From: an uncultured Burkholderiaceae bacterium
GTDB lineage: Bacteria > Pseudomonadota > Gammaproteobacteria > Burkholderiales > Burkholderiaceae_F
NCBI GenBank assembly: GCA_937936215.1
Contig: CALGWX010000170.1
Coordinates: forward strand, 1 to 9,448
DNA: 9,448 bases
Direction: 5' to 3'
Shown here: piece after piece, positions 1-6,957 of the stretch
How the letters are laid out: every line of letters starts with the position of its first letter
Numbering within the stretch: the stretch's first letter is position 1
The notes under the pieces: model-generated
What the model saw: only the letters and a program-made list of their open reading frames with translations
Database searches by the model: none
What the model was told of the DNA's origin: nothing
Position numbers and translations under genes: made by a program

Positions 1-253
1 CCGCGGCCAGCGGCAGGAACAGCAGTTCGGTGTCCAGCGGCCGGAAGGCGGCGATCGCCTCGTCGATCGAGCGCGCGGCCCAGAAGCCGTCGAGCGCGCG
101 CGAGGCGCGCCGCATCCGCAGCCACGCCCACAGCTTCCACAGGATCAGCGACCAACTGGCCACCGACATCGCCAGCAGCACCAGCGCCGTGGCGCGGATG
201 ACGCTGTCGGCCTGGGCCCAGTAGTGCGCGATGCCGAGTGCGTTGCCCTCCAT
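1..253 (-). CDS. MotA/TolQ/ExbB-family proton channel protein, N-terminal part
   Basis: The reading frame starts with ATG at 253 on the minus strand and stays open for 84 codons to the window edge, so the C-terminus is missing. The visible protein has a short N-terminus containing HYWAQAD, one strongly hydrophobic membrane segment at about residues 18-42 (ALVLLAMSVASWSLILWK), then a basic stretch (LRMRRASRAL) and FWAARSIDEAI. This matches the start of ExbB/TolQ-like inner-membrane proteins, which with an ExbD/TolR partner use the proton motive force to energise outer-membrane processes. The start is 8 bp after the dapB stop, so it is probably co-transcribed with bamE and dapB. An ExbD-like gene would be expected beyond the edge. 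The conserved pore helices are not in the window, so exbB, tolQ and related subtypes cannot be separated. Confidence 0.75.
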   Translation of the reverse strand, partial: MEGNALGIAHYWAQADSVIRATALVLLAMSVASWSLILWKLWAWLRMRRASRALDGFWAARSIDEAIAAFRPLDTELLFLPLAA

Positions 254-261
254 CGCGGCGC

Positions 262-1062
262 TTACTTCAGGCCGAGGACGTCTTGCATGTCGAACAGCCC
301 CTGCGGCCGGCCGACGACGAAGCGCGCCGCGCGCAGGCTGCCAAGCGCGTACGGCATGCGGCTGCCGGCGCGATGGGTGATCTCGATGCGCTCGCCGGGA
401 CCGGCGAACAGCACCGTGTGGTCGCCGACGATGTCGCCGCCGCGCACGGCGGCAAAGCCGATGGCGCCGGCCTTGCGCTCGCCGGTGACGCCGTGGCGCA
501 CATAAACGGCGCGGTCGGCCAGCGCGGTGGCCTGCGCCGCCGCGATGACCTCGCCCATCTTCAGCGCCGTGCCCGAGGGCGCGTCGACCTTGTGCCGGTG
601 GTGCGCTTCGATGATCTCGATGTCGTAACCGGAAGCCAGGATCGCGGCCGCCACTTCCAGCAGCTTGAAGGTGGCGTTGACGCCAACGCTCATGTTGGGC
701 GCGAAGACGATCGCGATCGACTCGGCCGCCTGCCGGATCGCCGCCTTGCCGGCCTCGTCGAAGCCGGTGGTGCCGATCACCATCCGGACGCCGAGGCGGC
801 GGCACGCCGCGAGGTGCGCCAGCGTGCCCTCCGGCCGCGTGAAGTCGATCAGCACGTCGGCGGCGGCGATGCGATCGAGGTCGGATTCGATCCTCACCCC
901 GGTGGCGCGGCCGAGGAAGTCGCCGCAGTCGCGGCCGATCTCGGGGCTGTCGGCGCGCTCCAGCGCCACCGCGATGGCCACCGCCGGGTCGGCCAGCGCG
1001 GCCTCGATCAGCATGCGGCCCATACGGCCGCCGGCACCGGCGATGGCGAGCCTGACCGTCAT
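262..1062 (-). CDS. dapB: 4-hydroxy-tetrahydrodipicolinate reductase
   Basis: This 266-residue protein is the family's usual length. It carries out the NAD(P)H-dependent reduction of hydroxy-tetrahydrodipicolinate in the diaminopimelate/lysine pathway, in the cytosol. The N-terminal Rossmann nucleotide-binding loop is GAGGRMG (residues 9-15). LIDFTRPEGT (71-80) and GTTGF (97-101) match the family's conserved cofactor-side segments. The substrate-binding and catalytic signature EAHHRHKVDAPSGTA (152-166) supplies the expected catalytic His154 and Lys158 and the GT pair. The C-terminal half has the usual GE and H-x-V-x-F-A-G-P-G-E-R segments. ATG at 1062 lies 7 bp after the bamE stop with no clear Shine-Dalgarno sequence, which suggests translational coupling. 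No key residue is missing. Confidence 0.97.
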   Translation of the reverse strand: MTVRLAIAGAGGRMGRMLIEAALADPAVAIAVALERADSPEIGRDCGDFLGRATGVRIESDLDRIAAADVLIDFTRPEGTLAHLAACRRLGVRMVIGTTGFDEAGKAAIRQAAESIAIVFAPNMSVGVNATFKLLEVAAAILASGYDIEIIEAHHRHKVDAPSGTALKMGEVIAAAQATALADRAVYVRHGVTGERKAGAIGFAAVRGGDIVGDHTVLFAGPGERIEITHRAGSRMPYALGSLRAARFVVGRPQGLFDMQDVLGLK

Positions 1063-1069
1063 CGTGCGC

Positions 1070-1576
1070 TCAGAATCCGGTGGTGGGCGAAGTCGGCGTG
1101 ATGATCTCGATGCCGGTCCGCGAGTCCTCGCGCGAGCGCAACGGCGCTGGCTGCTCCGGCGGCGGTTTGGGTGTGGCCTTCGGCTTGCGGCCGAGGATCA
1201 GGTTGTCGGCGAGCGCCTCCGGCGGCATGTCGTCGGAGACGAAGCGCTCGACGCGGTTGTCCTTGAAGTACACCGTCAGCCGGCGCGACTGCACCTCGCG
1301 GCTGTTGCCGCGCTTCAGCAGGTACACGTAGTCCCAGCGGTCCTGGTGAAAGACGCTGGTGAGCGCCGGCGTGCCGAGCAGGAAGCGCACCTGCTCGCGG
1401 CTCATGCCGGGGGCCAGGCCCTCGACCATTTCCTTGGTCACCACGTTGCCCTGCTGCACGTCGGGCTGGTAGGGCTGCAGCAGCGGCGGCATGCGCTCCA
1501 GCGTCGACTGGCACGCAACCAGCAGCGGCGCCAGCGCGGCGGCGAGCAGCAGGCGGAGGGCAGGGGCGGTGGGCAT
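1070..1576 (-). CDS. bamE: Outer membrane protein assembly factor BamE (SmpA/OmlA lipoprotein)
   Basis: The product (168 aa) begins with a lipoprotein signal peptide: MPTAPALRLLLAAALAPLLVAC, with lipobox L-V-A-C and lipidated Cys21. The BamE/SmpA domain follows (about residues 28-115), with QGNVVTKEMVEGLAPGMSREQV, the FLLGTP turn, and DRWDYVYLL, then TVYFKDNRVERF. BamE is an accessory lipoprotein of the BAM complex that folds beta-barrel proteins into the outer membrane. The frame stays open upstream to 2056 inside antisense-fur sequence; ATG at 1576 was chosen because it places the signal peptide at the N-terminus. The protein is longer than E. coli BamE (113 aa) because of a Pro/Lys-rich tail after about residue 125 (KPKATPKPPPEQP), probably disordered. 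It is first in the bamE-dapB-proton channel cluster and divergent from fur. Confidence 0.93.
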   Translation of the reverse strand: MPTAPALRLLLAAALAPLLVACQSTLERMPPLLQPYQPDVQQGNVVTKEMVEGLAPGMSREQVRFLLGTPALTSVFHQDRWDYVYLLKRGNSREVQSRRLTVYFKDNRVERFVSDDMPPEALADNLILGRKPKATPKPPPEQPAPLRSREDSRTGIEIITPTSPTTGF

Positions 1577-1617
1577 GGTGGTGGCAGTGCCGCAGCGATG
1601 GCTCCGACACCAGCGGC

Positions 1618-1624
1618 TATGATA
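1618..1624. promoter_or_regulatory. Candidate overlapping -10 elements for divergent bamE and fur
   Basis: The 84 bp between bamE and fur contains TATGATA. Read on the plus strand it gives TATGAT (1618-1623) and on the minus strand TATCAT (1624-1619), each close to the sigma-70 -10 consensus TATAAT and each facing one of the two divergent genes. It is the least GC-rich heptamer in the gap. No good -35 hexamer sits 16-18 bp upstream in either direction, so this is a weak call. No recognisable Fur box was seen. Confidence 0.25.
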
Positions 1625-1660
1625 CCGGTCAGCCTGTCTTGCGCCGCGCGCGTGCCGCCG

Positions 1661-2116
1661 ATGGCCAGTCGTTCGCACCCAGCATCTTCCGAACTGAAGG
1701 CCAGCGGCCTGAAGGCGACGCTGCCGCGGATGAAGATCCTCGAAATCTTTCAGCGCTCGTCGCAGGAGGGCGTGCGGCACCTGAGCGCCGAGGATGTCTA
1801 CAAGGCGCTGCTGGCGGTGCAGCTCGACGTCGGACTGGCTACCGTGTACCGGGTGCTGACACAGTTCGAGCAGGCCGGGCTGATCTCGCGCAGCAACTTC
1901 GAGGCCGGCCGCGCCGTGTTCGAGCTGAACGAGGGCGCGCACCACGATCACCTGGTGTGCCTGACCTGCGGCCGCGTGGAGGAGTTCGTCGACGTCGAGA
2001 TCGAGCAGCGGCAGAAGCGCATCGCCGCCGACAAGGGCTTCGAGCTGCGGGAGCACTCGCTGTCGCTGTACGGCGAGTGCGCCAAGGATCCCTGCCCGTA
2101 CCGGCCGAAGGGCTGA
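1661..2116 (+). CDS. fur: Ferric uptake regulator Fur
   Basis: The 151-residue protein is close to E. coli Fur in length (148). Fur is an iron-responsive dimeric DNA-binding repressor of iron acquisition genes. The N-terminal winged helix spans about residues 10-90: LKASGLKATLPRMKILEIF, then the recognition region DVGLATVYRVLTQFEQAGL (56-74). The metal-binding and dimerisation half has HHDH (94-97), CLTC (Cys100, Cys103) and a second cysteine pair in GECAKDPC (Cys140, Cys145), as in zinc-structured Fur proteins. ATG at 1661 was chosen because the conserved LK-x2-GLK-x-TLPR segment must be kept; in-frame ATG at 1619 and GTG at 1652 are alternatives, and no strong Shine-Dalgarno decides between them. 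It diverges from bamE and converges with the downstream phosphodiesterase gene. Confidence 0.96.
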   Translation: MASRSHPASSELKASGLKATLPRMKILEIFQRSSQEGVRHLSAEDVYKALLAVQLDVGLATVYRVLTQFEQAGLISRSNFEAGRAVFELNEGAHHDHLVCLTCGRVEEFVDVEIEQRQKRIAADKGFELREHSLSLYGECAKDPCPYRPKG

Positions 2117-2154
2117 ACGGCCGCGGCTGGCAGGTGCCGTCGGTCTCGGTGGGG

Positions 2155-2199
2155 GCCGGCAGGCGGGGGTCGGCCGCGCCGCACTTTGCCCCGCCCGGC
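2155..2199. terminator. GC-rich inverted repeat between convergent fur and GDPD genes
   Basis: GGCGGGG (2162-2168) pairs perfectly with CCCCGCC (2189-2195) across a 20-nt loop. The stem can be extended by GCCG (2155-2158) with CGGC (2196-2199) past a 3-nt bulge. It lies in the 87-bp gap between two convergent stop codons, where a bidirectional terminator would be useful. There is no T-run on either side, so it is not a classical intrinsic terminator. Confidence 0.22.
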
Positions 2200-2203
2200 G
2201 TGG

Positions 2204-3232
2204 TCAGCGTTCCTGCAACAGGCGGTGCTGCACGGCCACCGCGGTGTCCGGAAAGTCGCTGAAGACGCCGTCGACGCCGGCGGCGAAAGATAACTCCAGT
2301 TCGCGCTCCGGCTGCCCGCGCAGGTTCGTCGGCAGGAAGCTGTCTTCGTTGCGGAAGGTCCATGCGTGCACCGCAAGGCCCAGCGTGTGCGCCTCGGCAA
2401 CGAGCCGGGTCGGCGCGTCGATCGCGCCGGCGGCGTCGCGCGGATGGACGAGCGTTTTTGCCACGCCGATGCCCTGCACCCGCGTGGCCAGGTCGCGCAG
2501 CTCGGCGGCCGTCGGGGCGCGACTCAGCAACATCACTCGCGGCGCCGCCGAAAGCTCGGCGAAGCGCCGCAGCGCTGCCAGCTCGAAGCTCTGCACGTAG
2601 ACCGGCAGCCCGTCGGCCGCCTGCAGCGCCTTCGCCAGCAGCGGCTCGGCGGCGAGGCCGATTGAGGCGAAGTGCTGCGCGTGCTTCAGCTCCGGGTAGA
2701 TGCCGACGCGCCGCCCCGCGGCATTCGCGCGCCGCGCCAGCGCGATGATCTCGTCGAGGGTGGCGATGCGGAAACGGCCGTCGAACTGCGCGTTGTGCGG
2801 CCGCTCGCGCGCGAATCGCTCCCGCGCGCGCAGGCGGCGGATCTCGTCGAGCGTGAAGTCCTCGCTGAACCAGCCGGTCAGCTCCCTGCCATCGACGCGT
2901 TGGGTGCGGCGGCGGGCGGCGAACTCGGCGCGCGTGGCCACATCGGTGGTCAGCGACAGTTCGTTCTCGTGCCGCGCGATCAGCGCGCCGTCGCGGGTGA
3001 CGACGAGGTCCGGCTCGATGAAATCGGCGCCCTGCTCGATCGCCAGCTCGTAGGCGGCCAGCGTGTGCTCCGGGCGGTAGCCGCTGGCACCGCGGTGCGC
3101 GATGACCAGCGGCGGCGCGCCGGTCAGCGTCGGGTGCGGCCAGCGCGGTTGCGCGGCGACGAGCGGGCTGAAGGGCGCTGCGGCCGCCGCCGCCAGCAGG
3201 CGGCGGCGCGATCGGTCGATGCGAAACGTCAC
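2204..3232 (-). CDS. Glycerophosphodiester phosphodiesterase, GlpQ type, probably Tat-exported
   Basis: GDPD enzymes hydrolyse deacylated phospholipids to glycerol-3-phosphate and an alcohol. The product is 342 aa from a GTG start at 3232, preceded by GAGG 5 nt upstream. The frame is open further, but into antisense of recN. The N-terminus has a twin-arginine-like motif SRRRLL (residues 8-13), an alanine-rich hydrophobic core, and a possible signal-peptidase site VAA-QP after residue 27, so a periplasmic location is inferred. The catalytic core is clear: AHRGASGYRPEHTL (45-58; His46, Glu55), EPD (73-75) as metal ligands, and ARHE with His88. Later family segments are DFTLDEI (125-131), YPELKH (179-184) and DGVFSDFPD (321-329). 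It resembles periplasmic GlpQ rather than cytoplasmic UgpQ. It lies 61 bp after recN, so it may be read from the nadK-recN transcript. Confidence 0.9.
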   Translation of the reverse strand: MTFRIDRSRRRLLAAAAAAPFSPLVAAQPRWPHPTLTGAPPLVIAHRGASGYRPEHTLAAYELAIEQGADFIEPDLVVTRDGALIARHENELSLTTDVATRAEFAARRRTQRVDGRELTGWFSEDFTLDEIRRLRARERFARERPHNAQFDGRFRIATLDEIIALARRANAAGRRVGIYPELKHAQHFASIGLAAEPLLAKALQAADGLPVYVQSFELAALRRFAELSAAPRVMLLSRAPTAAELRDLATRVQGIGVAKTLVHPRDAAGAIDAPTRLVAEAHTLGLAVHAWTFRNEDSFLPTNLRGQPERELELSFAAGVDGVFSDFPDTAVAVQHRLLQER

Positions 3233-3297
3233 TGCCGCCTCATGGCGCCGCGCGCTGCGGCGCGAACGACTCGCGCCCGGGGGCAGGCCGTCGTCAT
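3229..3297 (-). CDS. Possible 22-residue coupling ORF between recN and the GDPD gene
   Basis: On the minus strand ATG at 3297 overlaps the recN stop as ATGA, and the frame ends with a TGA whose bases overlap the GDPD start as GTGA. The predicted peptide is basic (start MTTACPRARVVR, end GAMRRQ) and matches nothing I recognise. The frame encloses a perfect 7-bp stem, GCGCCGC (3245-3251) and GCGGCGC (3257-3263), with a 5-nt loop. It could carry ribosomes from recN into the phosphodiesterase gene. In DNA this GC-rich, open frames of this size are common by chance, so this is only a candidate. Confidence 0.15.
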   Translation of the reverse strand: MTTACPRARVVRAAARGAMRRQ

Positions 3298-4943
3298 GCC
3301 GCCAGCATCTCGCGCGCGTGCTTGCGCGTCGTGTCGGTGATCTGCAGGCCACCGAGCATGCGCGCCAGCTCGTCGACGCGGGCACGGCGGTCGAGCGGCT
3401 CGATCCGGCACACCGGCCGGCCATCGTCGGCCGCCACCTTGCTGACGAGGAAGTGCTGGTCGCCGCGCGCCGCCACCTGCGGCAGGTGGGTGACGCACAG
3501 CACCTGCCGCTGGCTGCCGAGCTGCTTGAGCAGGCGGCCGACGGTCTCCGCGACGGCGCCGCCGATGCCGGCGTCGACTTCGTCGAAGATCAGTGTGGCC
3601 ACCGGCGTGGCGGTGGCCGCGATCACGGCGATCGCGAGGCTGATCCGCGCCAGTTCGCCGCCGGAGGCGACCTTGGCCAGCGGCCTCGGACTGACGCCGG
3701 CATGGCCGGCGACGAGGAACTCGGCGCGCTCCACCCCCGTCGGGGAGCGCTCGCACGGCGACAGTGCGACCTCGAAGCGGCCGCCCGCCATCGACAGGTC
3801 CTGCATCGCGCGCGTGACCTCGCGCGCCATGTGCGTCGCGGCCTGCTGCCGCTGCCGGGAAAGCCCAGCGGCGGCGCGGTCGTACTCCGCCCGCGCCTGC
3901 TCTTCGCGCGCGACGAGCTGCGCCAGGTCCGAGGCCGCGGCCAGCGCCGCGAGCTTGTCCTGCGAGGAGGCGAGCAGCGCCGGCAGTTCGTCCGGCGCGC
4001 AGCGGAACTTGCGCGCCGCCGCGTGCAGCTCGGCCACCCGCGCCTCGACCTGCGCCAGCCGCGCCTGGTCGAGGTCGGCCTTGTCGAGGTAGCGGTTCAG
4101 CGTCCGCGCCGCGTCGTCCAGTTGTGCGCGGGCGCCGGCCAGCGCTTCCAGCGCCGGCTGCAGGCGGGCGTCGTAGTCGGCGAGCTTCTCCAATCTTTCG
4201 GCGGCGCCGTCGATGCGCGCCAGCGCCGAGTCGTCGGCCTCGGCAAGCTGGTCCACCGCCGCCTGCGCGCCTTCGAGCAGGGCAGCGCCGTGCGACAGCC
4301 GCCGGTGCTCGGCCTCGACCTCGGCCCACTCGCCGGCGCGCGGCGCCAGCGGCGACAACTCCTCGACGATCCAGCGCAGCCGTTCCTGCTCGGCGCGGGC
4401 GCTGCCTTCCATCGCCCGCGCTTCTTCCAGCGCCTTGACCGCCAGCCGCCAAGCGGCGTAGGCGGCGGCCACTGCTTGCGCCGGCTCGCGCAGCCCGCCG
4501 TGCTCGTCGAGCAGCGCCAGTTGCGCCGCCGGCCGCAGCAGCGACTGGTGCGCGTGCTGGCCGTGCACGTCGAGCAGCAGCTCGCCGAGCGCCCGCAGCT
4601 GCGCCAGCGTCACCGCGGCGCCGTTGATGAAGGCGCGGCTGCGCCCGGTGGCGTCGACCGTGCGGCGCAGCAGCACGGTGTCGCCGTCGTCCTGCAGGTC
4701 GTTGTCGCGCAGCCAGGCGGCCGCCGCGTCGCCGAGGCGGAACTCGGCGCTGACCTCGGCGCGCGTCGCCCCCTCGCGCACCACGTCGGCCTCGGCGCGC
4801 TCGCCGAGCGCCAGTTGCAGGGCGTCGATAAGGATCGACTTGCCGGCGCCGGTCTCGCCGGTGAGCACGGTGAAGCCGGGCGAGAACTCGAGCGCCAGTT
4901 CGTCGACGATCACGAAGTTGCGGACCGCGAGCGACAACAGCAT
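3294..4943 (-). CDS. recN: DNA repair protein RecN
   Basis: The 549-residue protein is close to E. coli RecN (553). RecN is a cytosolic SMC-like ATPase acting in recombinational repair of double-strand breaks. The N-terminal ATPase half begins MLLSLAVRNFVIVDELALEF and carries Walker A GETGAGKS (29-36) and the Q-loop-like VHGQHAHQSLL (126-136). The middle (about 150-375) is rich in Ala, Glu, Leu, Arg and Gln, as expected of coiled-coil arms. The C-terminal half has the ABC signature ASGGELAR (426-433), Walker B LIFDEVDAGIGG (451-462) and a switch histidine in CVTHLPQVAA. ATG at 4943 is 13 bp after the nadK stop, without a clear Shine-Dalgarno, so it is probably coupled to nadK. No LexA-type CTGT-N8-ACAG box is visible just upstream, so SOS control is not supported here. 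Confidence 0.97.
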   Translation of the reverse strand: MLLSLAVRNFVIVDELALEFSPGFTVLTGETGAGKSILIDALQLALGERAEADVVREGATRAEVSAEFRLGDAAAAWLRDNDLQDDGDTVLLRRTVDATGRSRAFINGAAVTLAQLRALGELLLDVHGQHAHQSLLRPAAQLALLDEHGGLREPAQAVAAAYAAWRLAVKALEEARAMEGSARAEQERLRWIVEELSPLAPRAGEWAEVEAEHRRLSHGAALLEGAQAAVDQLAEADDSALARIDGAAERLEKLADYDARLQPALEALAGARAQLDDAARTLNRYLDKADLDQARLAQVEARVAELHAAARKFRCAPDELPALLASSQDKLAALAAASDLAQLVAREEQARAEYDRAAAGLSRQRQQAATHMAREVTRAMQDLSMAGGRFEVALSPCERSPTGVERAEFLVAGHAGVSPRPLAKVASGGELARISLAIAVIAATATPVATLIFDEVDAGIGGAVAETVGRLLKQLGSQRQVLCVTHLPQVAARGDQHFLVSKVAADDGRPVCRIEPLDRRARVDELARMLGGLQITDTTRKHAREMLAA

Positions 4944-4956
4944 GGCCAGCGGGGGT

Positions 4957-5862
4957 TCACGCGCGCACGTGCGCGTCGCTCGGCATCACGTTCCACTGCA
5001 GCTTGCCGCGCAGCGTGGCGAAGTAGTTGTAGCCGACGGGATGCAGCAGCGTCACCACGTCGCCGCTGCGGCGGGCGCGGACGATGTCGCCAGGGGCAAG
5101 CTGGGTGAACGACTGCATGTCGAAGTGCGCGCTGGCCTCGCGCACGTCGGTCAGCTCGAACTCGATGACGCGATCGTCGGGCAGCGCGATCGGGCGGTGC
5201 GACAGCGTCTGCGGCGCCACTGGCACCAGCACCAGGCCGCCGAGCGCCGGGTGCAGGATCGGGCCGTTGGCCGACAGCGCGTAGGCGGTCGAGCCGGTCG
5301 GCGTGGCCAGGATCACGCCGTCGGCGCGTTGGTTGTACATCGTGACGCCGTCCACGCGCACGGTGAACTCGACCATGCCGCCGGAGATGCCGCGCGAGAT
5401 CACCACGTCGTTGACGGCCCGCGCCCGGTAGATCACCTCGCCGCGGCGGCGCACCTCGGCCTCCAGCATGGTGCGGCGGTCGGTCTCGAACTGGCCGGCG
5501 AGCATCGGCGGCAGCACGTCGGGAATCTTCTCGACCGGGATGTCGGTGATGAAGCCGAGCCGGCCGTGGTTGATGCCGATCAGCGGCACGCCGAAGGGCG
5601 ACAGTTCCCGCGCGATGCCGAGCATGGTGCCGTCGCCGCCCAGAACGACGGCGACGTCGGCCTGGCGGCCGATCGCCTGCAGCGCGAAGCCGGCGTAGGG
5701 CTTCAGGTCGAGCACCTCGACCGTGGAGGCGTCGAACATGGGCGTCAGCCCCGCCGTCTCGACGATGGCGGCGATCTGGCGCAGGGCGGCGGTGAGCGAA
5801 TGGCGGCTGCCGTCCACCCGCGGCTTGCCGAAGATCGCGACGTTCTTGAAAGCCTGCGCCAT
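4957..5862 (-). CDS. nadK: NAD kinase
   Basis: This 301-residue cytosolic enzyme phosphorylates NAD to NADP using ATP or polyphosphate. Family motifs are complete: GGDGT (75-79), GINHGRLGFITD (96-107), NDVV (151-154), and the glycine-rich ADGVILATPTGSTAYALSANGPI (180-202), which binds nucleotide. ATG at 5862 is preferred. An in-frame TTG two codons upstream would add only two residues, and the family start MAQAFKNVAIFGKP fits the ATG. It is the first gene of a minus-strand cluster with recN (13-bp gap) and is divergent from hrcA. A 14-bp perfect palindrome (4962-4975) falls in its last codons, able to form a 5-bp stem with a 4-nt loop in RNA. nadK beside recN and hrcA is common synteny in betaproteobacteria. 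Confidence 0.97.
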   Translation of the reverse strand: MAQAFKNVAIFGKPRVDGSRHSLTAALRQIAAIVETAGLTPMFDASTVEVLDLKPYAGFALQAIGRQADVAVVLGGDGTMLGIARELSPFGVPLIGINHGRLGFITDIPVEKIPDVLPPMLAGQFETDRRTMLEAEVRRRGEVIYRARAVNDVVISRGISGGMVEFTVRVDGVTMYNQRADGVILATPTGSTAYALSANGPILHPALGGLVLVPVAPQTLSHRPIALPDDRVIEFELTDVREASAHFDMQSFTQLAPGDIVRARRSGDVVTLLHPVGYNYFATLRGKLQWNVMPSDAHVRA

Positions 5863-5939
5863 GGCCAAAATGTATCAGTCGCAGTGCGGGCCCAGGCCGT
5901 CGCAGGGCCGCGCTGCCGCAGATTCCGTAACATAGCCTC
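5863..5939. promoter_or_regulatory. Divergent nadK/hrcA promoter region
   Basis: This 77-bp gap must hold the start signals for both divergent genes. Toward hrcA the best -10-like hexamer is TAACAT (5928-5933), only 6 nt before the ATG. Toward nadK, TACATT on the minus strand lies in the AT-richer patch at about 5867-5877. Neither has a convincing -35. Neither gene has a clear Shine-Dalgarno sequence, and no CIRCE repeat is present. The boundaries are just the intergenic limits. Confidence 0.3.
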
Positions 5940-6953
5940 ATGCTCGACGACCGCGCCCGCCTGCTGCTGAAGACGCTGATCGAGCGCTACATCGCCGACG
6001 GCCACCCGGTCGGCTCGCGCGCGCTGGCCAAGGTCTCCGGCCTTGACGTGTCGCCGGCCACTATCCGCAACGTGATGGCGGACCTGGAGGAAATGGGCTT
6101 CATCGCCAGCCCGCACACCTCCGCCGGCCGGGTGCCGACGCCGCGCGGCTACCGGCTGTTCGTCGACGCCCTGCTGACCGTCAAGCCGGTCGAGCAGCAG
6201 GAGGCCGAGCTGATCAAGGGCCAGCTGCAGGTGGCCGACCCGCAGCGGGCGATTCAGGTGGCGGCGCAGCTGCTCGGCAGCCTGACGCATTTCGCCGGCG
6301 TGGTGCTGACGCCACGCCGCGCCAGCCGCTTCCGGCAGGTCGAGTTCCTGCGGCTTTCCGACAAGCGGGTGCTGCTGATCATCGTCACCCCCGAGGGCGA
6401 CGTGCAGAACCGCATCCTGGTCACGCAGCAGTCGTACAGCTCGGCGCAGCTCGTGGAGGCGGCCAACATCTTCAACCAGCACTTCGCCGGCCTGAGCTTC
6501 GAGCAGGCCCGCGGCCGCCTGCACGGTGAACGGGCGGCGCTGCGCGCCGAGATCGCGGCGCTGATGGAGGCGGCCGTGGCCGCCGGCGAGCAGGCGGCGG
6601 AGGAGGACGAGCCGGTGGTGGTGGCCGGCGAGCGCAACCTGCTGGAGGTCTCGGACCTCGCGGCCAATCTCGACCGGCTGCGGGCGCTGTTCGACCTGTT
6701 CGAGCACAAGTCGCGGCTGATGCAACTGCTGGAGCTGTCCGGCCGCGCCCAGGGCGTGCAGATCTACATCGGCGGCGAGTCGAACAAGGTGCCGGTGGAC
6801 GAGACCAGCATGGTCGTCGCGCCGTACGAGGTCGATGGCCAGGTGGTTGGCACGCTCGGCGTCATCGGCCCCACGCGCATGGCCTACGAGCGCGTCATCC
6901 CCATCGTCGACATCACGGCGCGGCTGCTGTCTTCCGCGTTGTCGCGGGAGTAG
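5940..6953 (+). CDS. hrcA: Heat-inducible transcription repressor HrcA
   Basis: HrcA represses chaperone operons by binding the CIRCE operator and is kept active by GroE chaperonin. The 337-residue product is the normal length. The N-terminal winged-helix domain (about 1-75) shows LLKTLIERYIADGHPVGSRAL, then SPATIRNVMADLEEMGFI (38-55) and SPHTSAGRVPTPRGYRLFVD (57-76), the most conserved part of the family. The GAF-like and dimerisation regions follow, with FRQVEFLRL, VLLIIVTPEGDVQNRI and, near the end, IYIGGESN and GVIGPTRMAYERVIPIVD. ATG at 5940 has no Shine-Dalgarno in front and lies just after a -10-like TAACAT, so a leaderless or very short-leader mRNA is possible. It is followed after 4 bp by hemH, so the two are likely co-transcribed. 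No CIRCE was seen anywhere between genes in this window, so its target (typically groESL) is elsewhere. Confidence 0.96.
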   Translation: MLDDRARLLLKTLIERYIADGHPVGSRALAKVSGLDVSPATIRNVMADLEEMGFIASPHTSAGRVPTPRGYRLFVDALLTVKPVEQQEAELIKGQLQVADPQRAIQVAAQLLGSLTHFAGVVLTPRRASRFRQVEFLRLSDKRVLLIIVTPEGDVQNRILVTQQSYSSAQLVEAANIFNQHFAGLSFEQARGRLHGERAALRAEIAALMEAAVAAGEQAAEEDEPVVVAGERNLLEVSDLAANLDRLRALFDLFEHKSRLMQLLELSGRAQGVQIYIGGESNKVPVDETSMVVAPYEVDGQVVGTLGVIGPTRMAYERVIPIVDITARLLSSALSRE

Positions 6954-6957
6954 CCGC

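Noticed and set aside
4920..4990. LexA (SOS) box upstream of recN
   Set aside because: A CTGT occurs at the recN start on the minus strand but no ACAG follows at the required 8-nt spacing.
3102..5108. 668-codon plus-strand open frame antisense to the GDPD gene, recN and nadK
   Set aside because: It lies opposite well-supported genes, its product is Arg/Gly/Val/Leu-rich without domains, and such shadows are expected with GC-biased third positions.
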